Source: Smallanthus sonchifolius (Eukaryota; Streptophyta; Magnoliopsida; Asterales; Asteraceae). Taken from it: a DNA stretch of 64,000 bases. Below the pieces are notes generated by a model. The model ran no database searches. It was not told the origin of the DNA and worked only from the letters and a program-made list of their open reading frames with translations. The position numbers and the translations under genes were made by a program. Location: positions 57,877,486 through 57,941,485 of the forward strand of contig CM042040.1 of assembly GCA_023525975.1 (NCBI GenBank), given 5' to 3'. This document shows, one piece after another, positions 23,501 to 33,823 of this stretch (position 1 is the first letter of the stretch; every line of letters starts with the position of its first letter).

Positions 23501-26500
23501 CTCGTCCACACTCTTAAAATCACCAACTAAATATTTACATAGTTATAATAATAATAATACCCAAATATAATCAGTATTTAAATCAGTTCAATAATACCCA
23601 AATATAATCAGTATTTAAATCAGTTCGAGTTAGATTGCGCTCTCCAAAAAAGGCTCGGTGACACCCGCCGTTTTGCACGGAACAACCCACTAGTTTAAGA
23701 ATGATGTATGTTTGCATTTGAATGGCAAGAAAAAGTTGAAGAAATTTATCTTCCTTATTTCCTTTCTTCAAGTTTAACTACTTACACCAATCACGAATTT
23801 GGCTCTATCAATAGAGCATTATTTTATGATGTCTATAGCGATGTTTTCCAGGAGTTTTGCAGTACATCATGCACAATGGGCAAGTCAAAGAAACTGCACA
23901 TTATCACCACAAAGTATTGATGAAGAAGTAATTGTGTACAACTGCATGCCTTCACGTGATGTTCCCGAATCATCAAGAGCCCAAAATGCACCTTATTTAA
24001 CTCAAAGATTCTCAAGATTCAAAAAGAAACCTTTGTCCCATGATGAGCAAAAACTAATATATTGCACCCTTCCAAATTTCGAAGGAATATACGGACCTTC
24101 TTCGAGTTCTGGCGCAAGTGTCGAAAGTGCAAACGAATCATCAGAAGAATCCGCAAGTGTAGAGGATACTAATGACCAAAGAACATCACCCTTGGGCATG
24201 GGAAGTGGTTTTTTGGTTGAACTAAGTTGGGAAGTCATCTCAGAGATAACAGACAGATTTAGGAACGTAATTCAATTCGATTCAAGTGAGGGTTTTGAAA
24301 TGTATAGAGGAAGTCTTGAAGATCGACGTTCTGATGTTATCGTGAAGAGATACGTAGGTACCGAGTGTAGATTATACGTCCTTGAAGCTGAAAAGAAGGC
24401 AGCTTTAACCATGTACCATAAGAACATCCTTGGACTATATGGTTTCCACAAGAATGAGAATGCTATGGCCTTGGTTTTTCGATTTACTTCTAGAGGTGGA
24501 GGGGCACCATTGAACATATTTTTAAATGGTTGGTGAATAATTTCTTCAATTTTTGTACTCAAGAACATAAAATAGAGGTTAATAATATTTGAGGGATAAT
24601 CATCAAAATAGGAATTTTTTATAAATGACCCCTTTTTTCTTCCTTCTTCACACGAGGGCTGGGTCAAACTTCTTGCATTTTGGGGCACCTCACCATTCTG
24701 AATGGCGAGTTTCTTATAACTCTAGTCATGTCAGGTAAGCTGATGCACATGGTACAGCTTTTCCTGAAACTCGCCATTAGGGGTGGAGAGTTACCCGCTT
24801 TGTGTTTTGAAGAAACCGTCAATTTGACGGTTACCCACCAAGTGCTTGTGAATTTACTTTTATAAAGGGTTGTCGGCTATATAGTTGCCACCAAATTGGG
24901 AGTGGAGTACTTTTTCAAAGGCCACACTCCATAAATCCGGCTCTTTCATAACTCAAATGCCGATAATCGGGCTCATTCACAACCCATTTTGATAGTCAAT
25001 GCCTATCTCGATAAACTTTTAGTCAACTTGTCTATTCTTATGATTTTTGCTAATTATTTTCGGAAGTATATATATATATACACACACACACGCGAGCACA
25101 TGTTCATCTAGTGAGTCATACTTGACTGTTAACACTTAACAGTTGTTAATGCAGTATTATGGACAAAAAAGTTGAAAGTTCCATTTGAAAATAAGATGAA
25201 CATAGCAATTGGAATAGCTCAAGGTTTACGTTACATGCATGAACAGTGTCCACAAGGGCTTATTGTTCATTGCAATTTACGACCAAGCAGCGTTCTTTTA
25301 GGAAACAACTCAGTACCTGACAACTTGGTACCTCAGGTAGATTCGAGATGCTCCATTTTTTCATTTATAATTGCAGTTCCGGATACAGTTTATTGAGAGA
25401 TGGTGGACAGGCATCCCGTAAGCCAGTCAACCCTCCATCAACAATTTCCAAAATTTGTTTTTAAAAACAAATTTAGGCTAATTCTGTAAAGGGGAATGGG
25501 CACACTATAAAACAATATTAAGGGTAAGGGGCTACACTGTAAAACAAAATTAAGGGCAACGGCACTCTAAGCTCACAAAACAAAATCAAATATCAAAACC
25601 TTCTTTTGACTTCATTCAACGGAAATAAGAAAAACTGCTAAACATTTCTTTTATTTTGATTTTTTTAGATGAAACGTTGATTAAATATTTAGTTAATAAC
25701 TTAAATTTTTGTATTTAGTTTATTTCTTAATATTAATTTTATTACTTATTTGGTTAACTAATTTAAAAAGATCCGCGCACTTGTTTAGTTTCTTCTTTTA
25801 TTTGACATGACCAATTTTTTTGCCTGTAATTGCAGAAATTTTTAAATTCGCCACTGCCCACTACTAATTGAGGAATGCAAAAACACACAACATCAAAAAT
25901 ACAACTATTTAAAAGAAAGTTGATGAATTCTTTTAAAGAAATAATCCCGACTGGAAAAAAATTTAACTTCTTGTACCTAAATTTTTTTTTTTAAAACGGC
26001 AAATTTCTTTTTAGTCTTGTCACTAGTGGGACTTAATTGAACCCGTGACCTCCAAACCTTAGATGCTTGAGCCACCAACCCCAATAGTTCATGTACTTTT
26101 AAATGACTATCAAATATTAAATGAACGTTACTAAACGAAATAACTATTAATGAACGCGTGATTTATGGAATTGCGCACCTTTTTACAATTGAAATTGAAT
26201 GAATCAAAATGTATCAATAACAGAAATACCTTTTTTCCCCTTAGATAAGTTTGGAACCTACGGCCTCTTAATTGGATAACTTTCACATTAACAACCTTAC
26301 TTCTAAATAATACATAACTAATACTAAATACAACTTTTAACATAGTTACAAACTTGACCCGTTAACTTTCACCTAAACTTGATCACACAATTATGGCCGA
26401 CACACATAGCCAAATATCAAATATCAACTTTTAACATAGCGATATGGTGTTGTAGATCACGGGCTTTGGCCATGCTAAATGGTTGGAATTTGAGCACTTG

Positions 26501-27847
26501 TCACTGACCAGGAACAGGTTAGTTTATGCCATAACTATTGACTAAAGTGAGATCCTTTATGAGGTTAATTTGGCTTTGGTTTCTTGTTTATGACATGAAA
26601 AGTTGCGGGTACATGCATCCTTCAGATCCGAATTCATTGGAATTATTAAAGTCAGACATTCTTGCATTTGGGATTTTGCTGTTGAGATTGTTTTGCCACA
26701 GATCTGCTCCGCGAGATGATGAAAAATTCGTTACATGGGTAATTAAATTAAGAATTTTAGAACAATTTAGCAACACTATGGGAAAATTCCGGGAATAAAC
26801 ATTTTAACATTCAAATTCCCTAAAATAAATAAAGAGTTTTTAACTTCCCAAAATTAAACATAAAATTTCGCCAAAAAATGCTTAAAACTCGGGGGAATTC
26901 GCCAAGTTACGTGTTGTCTTATTTTTAAACATCACGTGTAATTTTCGGCGTAAGATGAAAAGATTTCACCGGAATATTTGAATAACAGAACAAAACGCCG
27001 GAATATGAGAGGTTTCGTCGGAATATGAATATTTGAATAATAGAACAAAACGCTGGAATATGAAGAGGTTTTGCCGGAATATGAATAGATTTCATATTTC
27101 GGCGAAACTTCTTCATATTCCGGCGTTTTGTTCTACTATTCAAATATTCAGGCGAAACGTCGGATTTTGGAAAGCATTTCGGCAAAAATTACACGAAAAT
27201 TACACGTGTAAGTTTAAAAATGAGACACGTAACTCGGCGAATTCGCCGAGTTTTAAGAATTTTCCGGCGAAAATTTTATGTTTATTTTGTGGAAATGGAA
27301 AATTCTTTGTTTGTTTTAAAAAATTTGAAAATAAAAATGTTTATTTTGTGAATTTTCCCCAAAACTATTGGCTATTTTCAGGTCATACATAGTTACATGG
27401 TACATTTATCACATAAATACAAAATGAGTTTTGATCTCAGTGAATTTTAAGGTTAAAAAGTTGATTAACTGACCTTAAAAGACAAAGTTTTTTTATTTAC
27501 ATGTGTGGTTTTGAACTGCATTTCAGGCAAGACCCTTGCTAGAACAAAGAGCTTATCATATACTATATGATGAATCCGAGTATGATGTCCATGGATTACT
27601 TGTTGTGACATCGGTCGCTGCTCGATGTATGAGCACAAGGTCAAATTCAAGGCCATGCATGAGCAAGGTGACCAATTTCACTATAAATTTATCATTTTCT
27701 TCTCGAGTTCATTTATCTATTCCTTTACTGTTTCAGGTACTTTCATTTCTTAAAGGGGAGGTTTGTTGCGCTGAGCAAACATTTCCATCAACTGATAGCA
27801 GCCCAAACTTGTCCTCAACTCCAGACTTTAAAGATTGGGAATTGTAA
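14525..27847 (+). CDS. USP-domain receptor-like cytoplasmic pseudokinase, 8 exons
   Basis: Proposed exons: 14525-14836, 14926-15023, 23852-24528, 25155-25336, 26456-26517, 26603-26738, 27527-27667 and 27737-27847. All introns are GT-AG. Phases agree at every junction and the total is 1719 bases, an open frame of 572 residues. Residues 1-140 form an adenine-nucleotide-alpha-hydrolase-like (universal stress protein) domain ending GASSIIIGRSFA. A Ser-rich linker follows, then a kinase fold from about 255 to 540. The VAIK lysine is kept (VIVK, K302). The catalytic loop reads HCN (401-403) instead of HRD, the magnesium motif GFG (426-428) instead of DFG, the glycine loop is degraded and APE is missing. 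I infer a pseudokinase with a scaffold or regulatory role in the cytoplasm. Plant proteins with a USP domain fused to a kinase are known. The second intron is 8.8 kb and packed with mobile elements. The weakest points are the unusual donor GTCACT at 15024 and the acceptor at 23851. Confidence 0.82.
15257..15493. mobile_element. Foldback MITE-like element in intron 2
   Basis: The ends are inverted repeats: TAGTTGACTTTTTCC at 15257 and its imperfect complement ending at 15493, both leading into AGCCG. Further nested inverted motifs (AGCCGTCTA / TAGACGACTTAGCCGG, AAAAGCCGGCT) make the whole 237 bases able to fold back. No target duplication is clear and there is no coding sequence. Confidence 0.55.
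15498..15712. repeat. Hairpin made of three copies of one AT-rich unit
   Basis: A unit of about 60 bases beginning GTCTTAAAATAAACACAAC occurs twice in direct order (15498 and about 15556) and once inverted (about 15640-15712, ending GTGTTTATTAAGAC). The inner arms ATTAAACTAATGTC / GACATTAGTTTAAT are nearly perfect. It is probably a rearranged MITE. Confidence 0.6.
15787..16086 (+). repeat. 5' LTR of the gag-only copia element
   Basis: Starts TGAAAGTATAAACC and ends TTACCAACA, followed by TTTGGTATCAGAGC. Confidence 0.8.
17560..18437 (+). pseudogene. Broken copia gag with zinc knuckle
   Basis: Resembles the copia gag core (FQYPKLDETNY near 17640, then AMIFQTLSHD and SDFAGKLNNI). It has an Arg/Gly-rich stretch near 18240 and the zinc knuckle CYACGELGHFVNKC near 18320. 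Gag forms the particle that packages element RNA. In-frame stops occur near 17755, 17827, 17893 and 18027, and a frame change occurs near 18290. No protease, integrase or RT follows. Confidence 0.78.
18495..18785 (+). repeat. 3' LTR of the gag-only copia element
   Basis: Direct repeat of 15787-16086, starting right after the purine tract and ending TTGCAAACA. Confidence 0.8.
18786..19149. other. Intron 2 spacer, first copy of a duplicated intron segment
   Basis: 18800-18905 resembles 23695-23815 (shared text such as TTTGCATTTGAATG and CGAATTTG). No gene. The purine-rich stretch at 18930-19060 has no recognisable function. Confidence 0.5.
19150..20121 (+). pseudogene. Relic of a Ty3/gypsy gag
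   Basis: Spread over several frames are gag-like pieces: TRWIGS near 19530, FYFIGE...SWYKHIYNN near 19608, YETEFERITNRVVGLS near 19757 and a knuckle CFNCDNKFPSGHC near 20090, which lacks a perfect CCHC spacing. Multiple stops and frameshifts. The segment ends where the small LTR element begins at 20122. It is old and dead. Confidence 0.65.
20122..20451 (-). repeat. 3' LTR of the small LTR element
   Basis: Direct repeat of 21852-22193, sharing runs such as CTAGATATAATTACATAATA. The G-rich tract adjoins its inner end. Confidence 0.65.
21852..22193 (-). repeat. 5' LTR of the small LTR element
   Basis: Its inner end lies next to the primer-site-like sequence on the minus strand, and its outer end reads TGTTTGCC on that strand. 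Confidence 0.65.
22194..22532. other. Intron 2 spacer, second copy of a duplicated intron segment
   Basis: 22365-22500 resembles 15095-15235 (shared CCATGCATGCACAT, TCTGCATTAATTTA, GATCCATTTA and GTTAGG). No gene or other repeat recognised. Confidence 0.5.
22533..22860 (+). repeat. Repeat R1, copy in intron 2
   Basis: This ~330-base block recurs in direct orientation at 33824-34140, sharing for example TACCACTT...TTAAACACAA, AAACCACTATAAATAGAGAA and GAAAATTGAACCAT. It holds a TCCCACATTGG motif and, about 40 bases on, a TATA-like ACTATAAATAG (22690-22700). It may be an LTR or MITE carrying a promoter. The family is unknown. Confidence 0.6.
22861..23851. other. Intron 2 tail with snRNA-type promoter-like motifs
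   Basis: No ORF. Two exact ATCCCACATCG motifs (23233-23243 and 23315-23325), which match the plant snRNA upstream sequence element RTCCCACATCG, stand 37 and 31 bases upstream of TATA-like ATAAATAG and TATAAAGAG. A 40-base direct repeat (AATACCCAAATATAATCAGT...) lies near 23570-23625. Confidence 0.45.
24529..25154. other. Intron 3 of the USP-kinase gene
   Basis: Non-coding. It contains a (TA)n(CA)n microsatellite at about 25070-25092. A block at 24640-24930 looks foreign (short inverted GGCGAGTTTC...GAAACTCGCC motif) but is not assignable. Confidence 0.5.
25337..26455. other. Intron 4 of the USP-kinase gene
   Basis: Holds a SINE-like piece (25980-26090) and, near 26335-26405, text resembling the end of the small LTR element's LTR (AACTTGATCACACAATTA). 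Otherwise AT-rich with nothing recognised. Confidence 0.45.
25980..26090 (-). repeat. tRNA-derived SINE-like fragment
   Basis: On the minus strand GGTGGCTCAAGC (A-box-like) is followed about 30 bases later by CACGGGTTCAATTAA (B-box-like) and, after about 50 more bases, by a run of A. This is the layout of a short tRNA-related SINE. No clear target duplication. Confidence 0.4.
26780..27360. mobile_element. 581-bp foldback MITE in intron 6
   Basis: Ends GGGAAAATTC and GAATTTTCCCC are inverted, with similarity continuing inward for about 60 bases. Flanks AACACTAT (26772-26779) and AAAACTAT (27361-27368) form an 8-bp target duplication with one mismatch. The interior is almost one long imperfect palindrome centred near 27095, with repeated CGGAATATGAA, GAACAAAACGC and CGGCGAATTCGCCG motifs. 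An 8-bp duplication fits a hAT-type mobiliser. No coding capacity. It would be removed with the intron. Confidence 0.75.
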
Positions 27848-28420
27848 AAGGTACAAAAATGAAGCGATTGACTCATAAGTCTAAAATCGTTCATATTTCC
27901 ACAAGTTTACAGATTACATACTAGTTCAACAACACTCTTCTGCAGTTCTTCCTTACTCTGCCCTTGTAAATGCTTCACATTATAATTATGGATCAAGCAA
28001 AATGATTAAATAAAAGGGTGTGATCATCGACAACACTCGGTCGAAAGTTGTTGGTTTTGAGGTTCTAAATAATGGTGGTTAAAGTAAATAAAAATGTTAA
28101 TTCAAAGTACAACTTATTGTTTACGACAATGTGCTTTGCGTTTGTGCTAAATCGTTTCCACGAATACAATTGAAGCAACAGGTACTGCATCGGTAGTAGT
28201 AAGTCCTAATCGGTTTCCAATCATTTCAAGTAACTAGAAATCATGTTTAGTACGAAACATAACTTTCTAGTAATGAAACAATGTTTTATTGTATATATTG
28301 ATCGATAATCTTTCTTAATCCAATTCGTAAATGGGTGAGTGTCCAACACTTTAGTTTTTATGTTTTTTAATGGATGAGACTATTATTTGCTTATTAATCC
28401 TTCACGTAAGTAGTTTGGGT
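27848..28420. other. Downstream region of the USP-kinase gene
   Basis: No ORF or repeat recognised. The 3' UTR and polyadenylation site of the kinase gene should lie in the first few hundred bases. Confidence 0.4.
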
Positions 28421-29122
28421 TGTTTAGCGTATGCATGTATACGGGCCGAAGGTGTGTAAATAGTGGGTCGGGCTTCAAGCCCAGAATGCTGTCCCAGTTA
28501 CTCTAAACTGATGCGTAGTAGCAGTTATGAAACCGTTTCCGCTAGGCGACGGTTCGTAAGGTATTATAATAACCCTATTTGCATTTGAATGATAAATAAT
28601 TGTTCGTATCTTTCTTCTCTATTCTAACAGTGGTATCAGAGCCAAAAGTTTTAAAAGATGCGATGAGAGAAACTAGTTGTAGGAACTTTCATGGCGGTAC
28701 CAGGTCTATTACAAATACCAGTGAGAAAGACGAAGATTGGAATTTAATCTTCGCGGGGTCGAGGGGCATCCGGGGAAAAATCAATCGGCCAGGGATTCAT
28801 TGGGAAGGGCAAGAAAGCATCTGCAAAGGAGAAAGAAAAATTCACTAGAGCCTTTGCAAAACTCACAATAAAGGATCTAGGACGGATGACGGCAACAATA
28901 CTTGTGAGGAAGGCCAGGGATATCAAACTGGGAAAGTAATTGAAGGCTAGAAATTCGAAGAAAAAGGAAAAGGGTAAGAAGTCGAAGTCAAAGGAGAAGT
29001 ACAAGAATACACAGTGTTTTCGGTGTCAACAACTTGGCCACATCTCGATCTAAATGTTCAATACACTCTATAATTAAATACATGAATACATTGTTTTGGG
29101 GACGGATGGAGGGTGTTGGAAC

Positions 29123-30206
29123 CAGGGGCGGATGCACTCTTTATTGAGGGGGGGGGGCTAGGCACCCACTGAGCTCTCATTTATTACTATAAAAAATTTC
29201 TAAAGTTCATGAAAAAAATGATTATGCCCCATCTGATAAAAATCAAAGGCACCCAAACCGAAGGCCTCTAGCCTAATCAAAATTCTAATTGGAAATGCCA
29301 GAAAGGAAATATTTACTAAAAGTACTTGTGTATTCGATATCTCTATTAGACGACTATGTGTGCATTGCACTATTAATTGCTATTTTGAAATTAATTACGC
29401 AAATTTTAAACACAAGTGTAATTAATTTGAAAATAAATATAAAGTAACCTGAAGTATTTTTTAAGCCTTCTAGTTACAATTTATTTGATTAAGTTTTAAA
29501 TTATGTTAGTTTCTTTTTTAAATTACATTAGTTTATTTAATCAAGATCTTTTTATTTTCTTAAAGCATTCATAGCTGGTTCTGCATATTTGTATGAGTGA
29601 ATGCTCTATATTTTAGGGGGTGGTTTAAATTAGTTGTGAGTGGAGGAGAGAAAAAAAATATAAATTTTCTGTATATTTGTGGAACCACTGATCACCCGCA
29701 TAAATTTTTAATATTTTTTTAAAGTGGTTGTGAGTGGAGGAGAAAAAAATGTAATGATAAAAGTATAAAAAAATATTATTAATTAAAAATGAGAGAGAAA
29801 AGGTAGTGATTTTAGTGTAATTATGGGGATAGGGATGCTACTGCGAATGCTCTAAATATCTCTGTCTTTTTAAAATATATAATATTATGATATTTTAAAT
29901 TATTTTACATTAATCGGTAAAAAATAATTGTTGTACACTAGTTAATGTAAGAAGATCTAATTATGACCCTCCAATTGAAAAATAATGGTTCCACAATTGT
30001 TAAAAAAGAGTCGTATTATAAATCCGCTACATAAAGTATGTGAGGAGTAGAAAGTTTTATCATTACACACACGAGTTGACCCGTTCTGACATGATCTCCC
30101 TTTGTGGGATTTGCTAGAAGTTAACTAAAATTTTACATAACCCGACCTGTTTTTACATGACGCCTATTTATGTCATCACTGACGAAAAATTCTGGATCCG
30201 TCACTG
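29123..30206. mobile_element. Non-autonomous hAT-like transposon
   Basis: A perfect 8-bp target duplication GTTGGAAC (29115-29122 and 30207-30214) flanks ends CAGGGGCGGATGCA and TGGATCCGTCACTG, which are imperfect inverted repeats of the plant hAT type. 1084 bases, no transposase. It is inserted in a copia fragment and itself carries a nested MITE (29564-29852). Confidence 0.85.
29564..29852. mobile_element. Nested MITE with TAA duplication
   Basis: AGCATTC at the left and GAATGCTC at the right are inverted. TAA stands outside both ends (29561-29563 and 29853-29855), which fits the PIF/Harbinger group. Inside, GTGAGTGGAGGAGA is repeated at about 29636 and 29733. Confidence 0.55.
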
Positions 30207-31426
30207 GTTGGAACGACATGGTTGACACTACTTGTAAACACCATAATACGGGAAAAATAATTTTTTTGTTAAGTTTAAGTGGGATTTTGAAAGTGTTTTT
30301 ACTTTCATTCATGGGATTGGGAAGTGAAAGTCTCACTGGATGATAGATTAAAAACCTTACATTGTGTAGGATATGTCCCAAGGGTTGATAAGAGTACGTT
30401 AAGTGTCGAACAACTTTACAAACAAGGGATACAAGTCGAGTTTAATGGTGATAAGTTGATTTGTGATTTATATATATAAAAATAGAGTCAATTACTCAGT
30501 AGTTTTAAAACGTAAAATACCCAAGACTCAACCACACACACGGCAAGTGTACTGGTACGTATGTAGCAAGTGTAGGTAAATCTGGATATCAATCCGTGGA
30601 CACCTAAGACTGCCCTTGATAGCAAACCTCTATCAGGTCCTAGCCTAATGATACAATCAAGATGTGATTTACTAAAAACCTAAAAACATGAAATTAATGC
30701 AAATGACTTAAAGACTCTAAACTAAAGGACTCTAAATGATGACAATGCAACAAGTAAACAAACCAACAAAGGGAAGGCTCGGGTACAGAACAAGGAACTA
30801 AGACAACGACCTAGGTAGGAATCCTACACACATGCAATGACCATGGTAATGATCATATGACTATCTCTAAAGATACAAGTCTAAAGCTAACCAAATATGT
30901 TTCTACTCCCTGAGAAAGTCGGAAGACTAGTGTGAAGGTCTAGATAGGTTAAGCTAAAATGTCAAAAGATACGAAGTCAACTAAGACAAGTAGGACATGA
31001 TCATGGCAGCAGAAATCAAGTAAAAACAATATACATCACCATTTATAAACAACCAACATACTGATTCTAAGATTAGCAAAACAAATCATACGATTAAATA
31101 CCGAAACACGTCATTACAAGTGCATATTCATCCAAACCTAGATAGCTAACAAAACTAGCCACTCATATTAGTCATAGACGACACAAAGAAAAGTTTAAAC
31201 ATTGCTGAAATCAAAAACAAGTACCGAGAGAAGCAATGGAATGAAAAACAAATGTTTGCAAACCGAAAAGCTTCAGTATTTTTTTATTCCTATGATCAAG
31301 AGGCTCCAAAACGTGTCCTCTAATGCTCCTTGGTCGTCTTCTGCCACCAACAATCTAAAGTTACGAATGAAACTCGTCAAAACTTTAAATAACGGTTGTT
31401 TAGGGCTTTCTGGCCCGTCAGGACGG

Positions 31427-31562
31427 TAGCGGACCGCTACAACATGCTTTAGCGGTCCGCTAAGGACTTAGGTCATCAGGAATGACACGCGGCCTGGACC
31501 CGCAATGATTATGTTTTCTGGATGCTTGGCGGACCGCTAGAAACCTCCATAGCGGTCCGCTA
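31427..31562. repeat. Four TAGCGGACCGCTA-type palindromes
   Basis: TAGCGGACCGCTA (31427-31439), TAGCGGTCCGCTA (31450-31462), GGCGGACCGCTAG (near 31528) and TAGCGGTCCGCTA (31550-31562). They form two inverted pairs with GC content far above the surroundings. Confidence 0.75.
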
Positions 31563-32180
31563 AGGGTGAACTTTCAGGATTTTTACTTTTATTTCTTATA
31601 CTTCTTCTGGGCTCTTTCGTGTACGAACTTCCTTCCATAAACACTTCAAATTCTCGTACAGGCCTGCAAATTCAGTAAATAAGCTAATAAGTACCAAGCC
31701 ATAGCCCTAGCCCCGTTACAACGTTTCATTTGTAACACACGCGTAATTATACGTGACCTTATGGCCTTAATCCTATATAGTAAACCACCTTATGCGACCA
31801 ACAGTTGTATTAGTTCATTCGAGTCAGATCATAAATCAAATCAGTTTATGGTTTTGAAAGTGTTTTAAAAACAACATGTATTCACCTTAGCAGAGTGACG
31901 TGCCATCATTTATACATATTTTACATACATAATAATCCCACATTATGGTACTAATTGAATAATAATCTTGCAATTTATGCTTAAAACACTTATATTTTGT
32001 AATTGCATGTTATTTTGTGTTGAAAATATAAATCAAGCTAAATCCTATCAAAAAAACCAAGAATTCAAGCTTCTAAAGAATCATTCCCGAGCATTGACCC
32101 GCAAGAAGTCAAAATTGGTCAACAAAAGTCAACCAAGCAGCTAAAAGACAAAGCTGGGAGAAAACAAGGGGATTCACGGC

Positions 32181-32304
32181 AATGCACGGTCGTGCATTGT
32201 TGTCCCTTGCTCCCCACGGCATAGTACCATGTCCTCTGTACCCTGTTTGAATCCTTAGGCCTTTGCATGACCGTGCAACCTATTGCACGGGCGTGCATTG
32301 CACA
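32181..32304. repeat. Cluster of TGCACG palindromes
   Basis: AATGCACGGTCGTGCATT at 32181-32198 is a near-perfect palindrome. GACCGTGCA, TTGCACGGGCGTGCATTGCA and related pieces follow at 32270-32304. Confidence 0.7.
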
Positions 32305-33823
32305 TTTTGAGGCCTATAAATATGAGGCTTGAGTTCTACATTCAACACACCAATTCAGAGAAAAAGAACACTCAAGAAGAGAACATTCTCGTAGTTAGAG
32401 TAGAGAATAGAGAGTAAAGGGGCTCTTCCTCCTTGTTCCACAATAGGGGAGCCTACGAAACTCATCATTACGTTAGTCGTTATGGCCATTCGTGGCTAAA
32501 ACTTATTTGTATTGCTAGGGTGAAGATGATGTTTGGTGCATGTTAATGTTTAACGTATTAATGAAGTGGTATGTTTATGTCTTTAACTAATTCGTTCTTA
32601 AAAATCACCTTCGGTGGGCTTTTATTATTGTCTAAATCCGTCTTTATATTTGTGAGTGTCTTGATTTTAAAGAGTAAGATCGTAAAACCCTTTTTAAGCA
32701 AACTTCTTTTGAAACTCGTACGTCTTTATACGAGCAAAGATTGATAAGCCAAGGCTTGGTCTATACTTCTAAGATCGTACGTCTTTATACGAGCTTATTA
32801 TGCGACCAAGAATTAGTGAACTCTTGTTGGGAACGGTGCGTCTTTATACTTGGTCCCATTGTTACACCGCCTCCCGATGATCAAAATATAATCACCTATT
32901 TAACTTTAATATAAAGCATTTTAAGTCCGATGTCTTAAATCAACCCGGAGATAACCATTCGATGGGTTAAGGATAACTGTTGTCCCTAACGGGAGGCACT
33001 ACTATTTTAATTTAAAGAACATAATTTGTAAATCAAATGTAGTGAGGACGAGGCTCTAGCGGTGACGCGGGTCACAAGTTTGTAGTAGTCATACCACTGA
33101 ATTAGTCAACTTAACATTATCACGTACCAAGCTGATTCGAATCCCGAAGCAATACTATCTGTAATCTGATCATTATTTACTTTCTTGCTATTTACTATTC
33201 TGCTAATTATATTTCTGTTACACACTTCACACACATTTTTACTTTTATGTGATTTACTTTACCGTCATTTACTTTTCTGCTTCACAAGCACACAAAACCC
33301 ACTCACTAACTAATCCGGCTAAACGATAAAAAAAGTTGAGTATTGGAACTCGACCGTGTCCATTGGTTCGATACTTGGTTCTTATCTAAACTATATGACG
33401 CTGCGATAGGTACACTTGCCTATTGTATGTGTTCTAAGTTAACGTAATTATCATTTTATAAATTTAAAACCTGATCTAGTGAAATCATCCTAAAAATATA
33501 TTTACTTATATTTTTATATATCAAAACATTCACATCACACAGTCTTGACTTAGATGATCTCTAAGCTAGTGTTTCTACCGAAGAAGCACCACTACTTAGC
33601 TTCTAAGCCTCGGGTGAGCACCACTACTGCAGAGTCTTGACTTAGATGATCTCTAATTCGTCAACTTGATATCAACTGAATCATATTGATTATAGTGAGA
33701 GTATAAGACTTTAAAATACTAAACCCAAGAGTAATGTGGTGGTATTTCACCCCCTCCGCAAATCGCGGGCTTCCCTACCTTTTTATATTATACTACCTTA
33801 TAATGCATATTGGGCGGGCAAAA

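Larger units (their letters stand above)
28421..30480 (+). mobile_element. Truncated copia-type retroelement, split by a hAT-like element
   Basis: A probable LTR (28421-28629, TGTTTAG...CTAACA) is followed by the primer site TGGTATCAGAGCC (28631-28643). Gag-like sequence follows, with a Lys-rich stretch near 28960 and a knuckle CFRCQQLGHISI near 29015 whose last Cys is lost. After the hAT-like insertion, 30320-30475 reads as a GAG-pre-integrase-type segment (VDKSTLSVEQLYKQGIQVEF). Everything else, including the second LTR, is missing. Confidence 0.6.
30481..33823. other. Non-coding repeat-derived block
   Basis: No protein-coding sequence. GGCAAGTGTAC near 30543 and GTACACTTGCC near 33400 are inverted and could mark element ends. 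Two palindrome clusters occur (31427-31562 and 32181-32304). CGTACGTCTTTATACGAGC is present twice near 32718 and 32777. CTTGACTTAGATGATCTCTAA is repeated at about 33544 and 33636. It resembles degraded long-terminal or leader sequence of large gypsy elements, but I cannot assign it. Confidence 0.4.

Noticed and set aside
25069..25092. Possible regulatory meaning of the TA/CA repeat
   Set aside because: Plain microsatellite in an intron with no further support.
30540..33400. GGCAAGTGTAC...GTACACTTGCC as ends of one DNA transposon
   Set aside because: The inverted match is only about 11 bases, no target duplication is visible, and the interior lacks any transposase. Kept only as a note in the block description.
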